Of a stretch of 64,000 nucleotides of DNA, positions 59,302 through 64,000 are shown piece by piece. Position numbers and translations under genes: made by a program. This DNA comes from Primula veris. Taxonomy: Eukaryota; Streptophyta; Magnoliopsida; Ericales; Primulaceae. Location: positions 33,773,661 through 33,837,660 of the forward strand of contig OY821748.1 of assembly GCA_963682055.1 (NCBI GenBank), written 5' to 3'. Numbering within the stretch: position 1 is the stretch's first letter; each line of letters opens with the position of its first letter. Under the pieces are notes generated by a model, which was given only the letters and a program-made list of their open reading frames with translations, searched no databases and had not been told where the DNA came from.

Positions 59302-60560
59302 TGGATGCAAGAAGTCAGTGAAATTCCTATCCGCTGTTCTAGTTGCAGTTTTGCAGTTGGGTTCCAAGTGATGTTGCAACCACAGTTGGAACCAAGTGTA
59401 TTAATGGACAGAACAGTTTGTTTAAATGTACTTGAAGTAAATCACACGTACATTTAACAACGGAGTTCACCCAACTGGGCTACGTCTCCGGGACACTTAC
59501 CCAGATTATGATATTATAAAAAGCTTACAATATAATGAAAAACTCTTAGACTCCCTCTAGGTTTTTCTGTCTATCTCTATATTGCTCATACTCTATAACT
59601 ATCACTTATAAATCAATGGCATCCCACCATTGTTTTCTTTTAAAAGTTATTTGTGTATTCTCTCTAGAATGAGTTCTTTATAATTTAGAACACACACCTT
59701 TTTACAAGCTAAGTTATCAACTATATAAGCAAGTAAAAACAATCTTCTATCTTCAATGTCTTTTTTTGATTGCTTTTGACTTTATTGATTGGCTTCAATC
59801 TTTCCATGTAACACAAAACTCTTCAGCGTAGGATTGACTCCAATCTTCATAGAATAAAACCTGTTTAATAACTAGCTTGAAAATAGGAGTTAGTCTTTCC
59901 TTTTAACAAGGAAACATATAAAATAATATATTTTTAGAGATAATATCTTTAAATATACATATGTAACATTAACTGCATATTTCATTCAATATTAAAACGA
60001 ATCATACTGAATTTGATAAGGAAGAAAGATTGAAACAAGTGATAAGGATTTGCATAAGAATAGAGATATAGATTTATCTATGTAAAGGAAACATATCTTT
60101 ATAAACTAATCTCTTTATATCTTTTAGGAAATCTTTCCATACCACTTTGATATTCTCAATATAGACGTACTAAACATGAGAATATATCCTGCATACTTTA
60201 TAATAAATAATTATCATTAAAGAATAATAATGCAGATTTACAGAACAAGACAGAATCCTGCAGAACAGCAGGTTGGAACTGTTGTTGCAACTGAGGTTGC
60301 AACATTATTTGAAACCATCAACGCTGTCTTAGCAGGTTGCAACATTACTTGAAACCTATCAACAATTGACTTAATAGGTTGTAACTGAGGTTGCAACATT
60401 GCTTGAAACCTATCAACACTTTCTTAGTAGGTTGTAACTGAGGTTGCAACATTGCTTGAAACCTAACAACTCTGTCTTAGTTCATAATAAACAGATAGGA
60501 TTATTTAGTGAAAACCATTAGACAACAAATAGAATTTAGACCAGAAATCTGGTCCTAACA
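59302..60560 (-). repeat. 3' LTR of the right-hand SIRE element (1259 bp)
   Basis: On minus it starts TGTTAGGACCAG right after AAATGGGGAGAT and probably ends TTGCATCCA. Only one LTR is in the window, so the left end is inferred from TG..CA ends. Confidence 0.6.
60260..60475 (-). repeat. ~60 bp tandem repeats with GTTGCAAC motif
   Basis: Three to four units made of AACTGAGGTTGCAACATT, GCTTGAAACCTATCAACAC and TTAGTAGGTTG. In the U3 part of the LTR. Confidence 0.75.
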
Positions 60561-60994
60561 ATCTCCCCATTTGTCATTGGTTTTGACAAATCATCTAAGT
60601 TTATATAAACACTAATCCACCCGCAAATTGTTAACAGTACAGTCTTTTACTATATTTCATTTATCAGTGCTTTTGTAACACCTATTTAGCTCCCCCTGCA
60701 AGTTAGAATAGCAGGTATCATATAAGCACAGAATATATCCATTCACAGAGTTTCAGAACAGATTCAATTTCAAAAACAGTCATACTTCAAAAAAAGAAAT
60801 TTCAAAAAGGAAATTGCAGAAATTGTAAGGCCAAACAATGCTGGCACAGAATAGTCTTAATACAGCAATTGTAACTGAAATTTAAAAACAGTAACATAAA
60901 GTCTTGAAATTGAAATAGAAATTAAAGCTTGAAACTGTAAACATTAAAATGAACCATAAACTCATCTCCCCCTATTTGTCATAAGCCAGACAAA

Positions 60995-62275
60995 CTAGTC
61001 ACGAGGTATGTTTGAATGTGGTGCTCTCTCCCTTAAAGGTTCATCTCTGACAACCTCTTCATCTTCTTCCTCACTGCTTATTGAGAAGCCATCATCACTG
61101 TGACTAGCATCACTATCCCCATCATCCTCACTCTCTATGAGATTCACCAGTAGCTTCTTGATTTGATAATCATCAGCATCCAGTTCAGCTCTTCTTTCTT
61201 CATTGTAAGCCAACTTTTGTTGTAGATACCACCTCACACCTTTCTTCTTCTCTGAAGGAACACTAGAGGTCTCCTTTTCCTTTCCTTTTTCTCCAGAAAT
61301 GTCATTGATATGCCCTTCCTTTAGCAGTTTTGCAGAAATATACAGAGCAGAGGGACGATCTGTGATTGGTTCAGTGGAGATTCTAATAGGAGAAGTTCCA
61401 GATAAATGTGAGACTTGAGACAGAATGACCCCCGATATTAAACAAGGGAATGGGAGCAGAATAGAGGGTGAATTGGTGTCACTGAATTCTCTAATGAGAT
61501 TGAATACATGATTACCAAAGTTAATTGGCAAAGATGACATGATTTTATAGAGAAATACAGTCATATCCTTGTTTACTTTAGAGGGCTGCTTAGTGGGAGT
61601 CCAATTAAACCTAGCTATTTTGTGTAGCACAGAAGCACACAAAGTAAGGGAGGAGGTCTTAATGGAAGTACCATCATATCTATTATTCTTTCCAGTTAGA
61701 ACCAGAGCAATGACTTCCATGTCATACTCATCACTATTAACAGTAGGACTTGGAGAACCTAGAAAATCATTGATTAACTTAGGGGTAAAATCTAGAGTTA
61801 CACCCCTCAAAATTACTCTGCCATAGGCAGGATCACCCTCAGCAAAGACATTGCTACTTAAATTAGCATAGAATTCTTTAACCACACCAGGATAATAAGA
61901 GTTAGGATAGCAAATAGTTCTATCTAAGCCAACAGTAGACAACAATTTTTCAACATGCAGCTGTATATGTGGATAACTGACCAAATTAAGCTTCCTTTCA
62001 CAGTGAATTTCCCTGCTAGCAAAGGCCCTAAACCTCCTATACATTTTCCTACTCCAGAACCTAGGATCAACCTCATTAAACTTAGGAGTATAAGTAAAAC
62101 CAACAGAAACATGATCATCCGCTAGATTTCTCCGAGCACGCTTTTTAGTCCTATGTTTCTTAGAAGAAGAGGACTCACTTACCTTTGCTTTAGAGCTAGG
62201 ACTTGTTTGGGATTTAGACATGAAATCCCTAAGAGTACAATCATCATCAATGTTGAGGTTTGGGTTTGTAGACAT
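60995..62275 (-). CDS. Third ORF of SIRE element (plant transposon protein, Transposase_32-like)
   Basis: 426 codons, fully open, starting MSTNPNLNIDDDCTLRDFMS. Layout: Ser/Lys-rich basic N-terminus (residues 20-55, SKKHRTKKRARRN), a globular middle (about 60-300) with PGVVKEFYANLSSNVFAEGD, VILRGVTLDFTPKLINDFLG and YDGTSIKTSSLTLCASVLHK, which I match by memory to the 'putative plant transposon protein' domain, then a coiled segment and an acidic tail (SEEEDEEVVRDE). The role is unknown; it is often called env-like by position, but no signal peptide or TM helix is seen. It could be a nuclear or gag-like protein. Being intact next to a pol with a single stop suggests a young insertion. Confidence 0.7.
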   Translation of the reverse strand: MSTNPNLNIDDDCTLRDFMSKSQTSPSSKAKVSESSSSKKHRTKKRARRNLADDHVSVGFTYTPKFNEVDPRFWSRKMYRRFRAFASREIHCERKLNLVSYPHIQLHVEKLLSTVGLDRTICYPNSYYPGVVKEFYANLSSNVFAEGDPAYGRVILRGVTLDFTPKLINDFLGSPSPTVNSDEYDMEVIALVLTGKNNRYDGTSIKTSSLTLCASVLHKIARFNWTPTKQPSKVNKDMTVFLYKIMSSLPINFGNHVFNLIREFSDTNSPSILLPFPCLISGVILSQVSHLSGTSPIRISTEPITDRPSALYISAKLLKEGHINDISGEKGKEKETSSVPSEKKKGVRWYLQQKLAYNEERRAELDADDYQIKKLLVNLIESEDDGDSDASHSDDGFSISSEEEDEEVVRDEPLRERAPHSNIPRD

Positions 62276-63261
62276 GGTTTCAACTATGGTTGCAACTGGA
62301 CTTAGAACTTCGCAGTTGGTTTTACAGAGAACTTAGGGTTTTTGTTTAATAGAAAGAGAGAGAGAGTAATTGTGATTATTGTGATTGATTTGGGATATTA
62401 AAAGAGTTTAGTATAAATAGCAATTAAGCCCAAATATTTTTGTAATTGGAAAAAGATACTCTCAAATCAAATGGGAAACAGATTTTACAAAAAATATGGA
62501 AATTTCTTATCAACAGAAATTTGAAAAATTAATCACACTTAAATTACGAAGGAAACAGTTTTCAACAAGATAAATCCAGCAAATAATAAAGATAAACATT
62601 CCTTGTAAACAGATTTATCCACAATTTGAATATTTAGAAGTTGAAGTTCTTAAGGAAATTTGACTTGTTTCAAGAAAAATATAGCAGTTATATAAAATAT
62701 AGGACGTTAGAAAGCAAGAATCTAGCCATTTACTCAAGAAGATACATTTATCATTGAATAACTTTAATAGAAATTAGATTTTAAGAGCTTAAGTTGAGCA
62801 AATTCATTTTCATCTCTACACAAAAACTAGTTTGATGATCTCAGCAAGGAAAGAGTATAAGTGATGTCAAAAATAACAAGACTTTGTCTTGGATTTTTCA
62901 TTTTAGTAGATCACTGTAATGTGAGGTATAGATGGTGCATCAACCTGTGGACAATCACTGAATTTTTTAGTATTATGAGTATGAGGTTTCAACTGATGTT
63001 GCAACTGAGCTTGCAACCAGTGTTACGAGCATGTGGTTTCAACTGAGGTTGCAACTGAACTTGCAACCACTATGTAAAAGGTGCACTTTGTGCTTGCAAC
63101 TCTATTACCAGAGAGGTTTTAAGACAAGTTACCTCACATCTGTTTTTGAGACACCAAAAAGCGGCTTTTTCAAGATAAAAACTTCAAAGTTCAATCAAGA
63201 CTTACCTCTAGAAATAAAAAGTATTAAAGGTACTCAAAATAGACATGCATAGCAAGAGTAT
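62276..63261 (-). other. SIRE spacer between pol and third ORF
   Basis: Non-coding. 62283-62300 and 62985-63070 hold GTTGCAACTG-type motifs (GAGGTTGCAACTGAACTTGC). Likely the leader or promoter region for the third ORF. Confidence 0.5.
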
Positions 63262-64000
63262 TCAATTAGATCCATAGTGACATACCTCTATATCACTTCT
63301 TAAAGATTCAAATTTATTAGTATCAAGGGGCTTTGTGAAAATATCAGCTAATTGTTTTTCAGTTGAAACATGTTCTAAAATTAAGCTTTTTCCTTCAATC
63401 AGTTCTCTAATAAAATGATGCCTAAGATCAATATGTTTAGTTCTGGAATGTTGAATTGGATTCTTTGCTTAATCTATAGAACTTTTGTTATCACAAAACA
63501 AAGTTAATATTTCTTGCTTAACATTATAATCATTTAGCATCTGTTTCATCCAAATAAGTTGAGTACATACACTTCCAGCTGCAATATATTCTGCTTCAGC
63601 AGTAGATAAAGAGATGCAATTTTGTTTTTTACTAAACCATGAAACAAGGTTGTTTCCAAAATAAAAACAACCACCAGAAGTACTCTTTCTATCATCTATG
63701 TTTCCTGCCCAATCTGCATCACAGTAGCCAACAAGAAAATGGTTTGTGTCTTTAGAATACCATAATCCTAGGTGAATTGTTCCTTTTACATAACTTAAAA
63801 TCCTTTTGACAGCTAGAAGATGAGGTTCTAAAGGGTTTGCCTGATACCTGGCACAAACTCCTACACTTAAGCAAAGGTCTGGTCTACTAGCAGTTAAATA
63901 AAGCAGACTTCCAATCATGGATCTATAAAGACTAGGACAAACACTTTTACCTTTGTCATTTTTGGACAGTTTAAGGGTGGTACTCATAGGGGTTCTCTTC
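63262..64000 (-). pseudogene. SIRE RNase H and end of pol (one nonsense codon)
   Basis: Window edge to 63469: MSTTLKLSKNDKGKSVCPSL, GYCDADWAGNIDDRKSTSGG (first RNase H Asp), STAEAEYIAAGSV (Glu), LFCDNKSSID, then TAA at 63469-63471. The same frame goes on to a TGA at 63262: KNPIQHSRTKHIDLRHHFIR and EKQLADIFTKPLDTNKFESL. A single Leu-to-stop change is the only defect visible. The rest of pol lies right of the window. Confidence 0.88.

Larger units (their letters stand above)
59302..64000 (-). mobile_element. SIRE-type Copia with intact third ORF (5' part off the window)
   Basis: On minus from the window edge: RNase H (63262-64000), ~1 kb spacer, a 426-codon third ORF (60995-62275), polypurine-like tracts (ACAAATAGGGGGAGATGAG near 60964-60982 and ACAAATGGGGAGAT near 60561-60575), and the 3' LTR 59302-60560. 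The order and the two purine tracts fit SIRE/Maximus elements that carry an env-like or accessory ORF. The family differs from the one at 34.6 kb (own motif GTTGCAAC). It lies between the first visible ABCG exon and any exon farther upstream. Confidence 0.8.

Overview
The window looks like nuclear DNA of a flowering plant, most likely a eudicot. It is AT-rich and intron-containing. It is dominated by plant-type Copia and Gypsy LTR retrotransposons and carries MITEs, a Cassandra TRIM (a plant-only element with 5S rRNA sequence in its LTRs) and a plant ABCG half-transporter gene. The species cannot be named from the sequence. Nothing prokaryotic, no CRISPR array and no tRNA gene was seen.

Layout. 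0-1.45 kb: possible exons of an unidentified membrane protein (minus). 2.4-5.3 kb: remnant of a minus-strand Gypsy element with a tRNA-primer site. 6.0-6.6 kb: a non-autonomous DNA transposon. 7.9-12.3 kb: a decayed plus-strand Copia with ~1 kb LTRs, one holding a CACTA-type MITE. 13.2-14.8 kb: the 3' end and LTR of a SIRE/Maximus-type Copia. 15.1-19.5 kb: a decayed minus-strand Ale-type Copia, abutting an exon fragment of an ARF-GAP (BAR domain). 21.3-29.4 kb: a Tat-type Gypsy derivative with gag and protease on plus, an antisense ORF on minus and no reverse transcriptase or integrase. 29.7-34.5 kb: fragments of an RT-like protein, a DUF4283/zinc-knuckle ORF, a MULE transposase N-terminus and degenerate AT-rich repeats. 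34.6-42.7 kb: a long SIRE-type Copia with both LTRs, the right one truncated. 43.7-44.3 kb: a fold-back MITE.

44.9-59.0 kb is the main host locus: a minus-strand ABC transporter of the plant ABCG24/28 type (Cys-rich N-terminal ectodomain, one ATPase domain, C-terminal ABC-2 membrane domain). Twelve exons could be placed. The gene appears dead or dying. A Mutator-like MITE lies in the N-terminal exon, a Cassandra element splits the last coding exon, two in-frame stops are present and one splice donor has lost its GT. A complete 4.6 kb Copia sits in its last intron, and a SIRE-type Copia with a large intact third ORF (59.3-64 kb, continuing past the window) lies in or beyond its first visible intron.

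Almost all coding sequence here is therefore retroelement gag-pol in varying decay. The only long intact ORF is the 426-codon third ORF of the right-hand SIRE element. The most interesting points are the layered insertions that killed the ABCG gene, two SIRE families each carrying its own short palindromic motif in LTR and 3' non-coding DNA, and the captured ARF-GAP exon.
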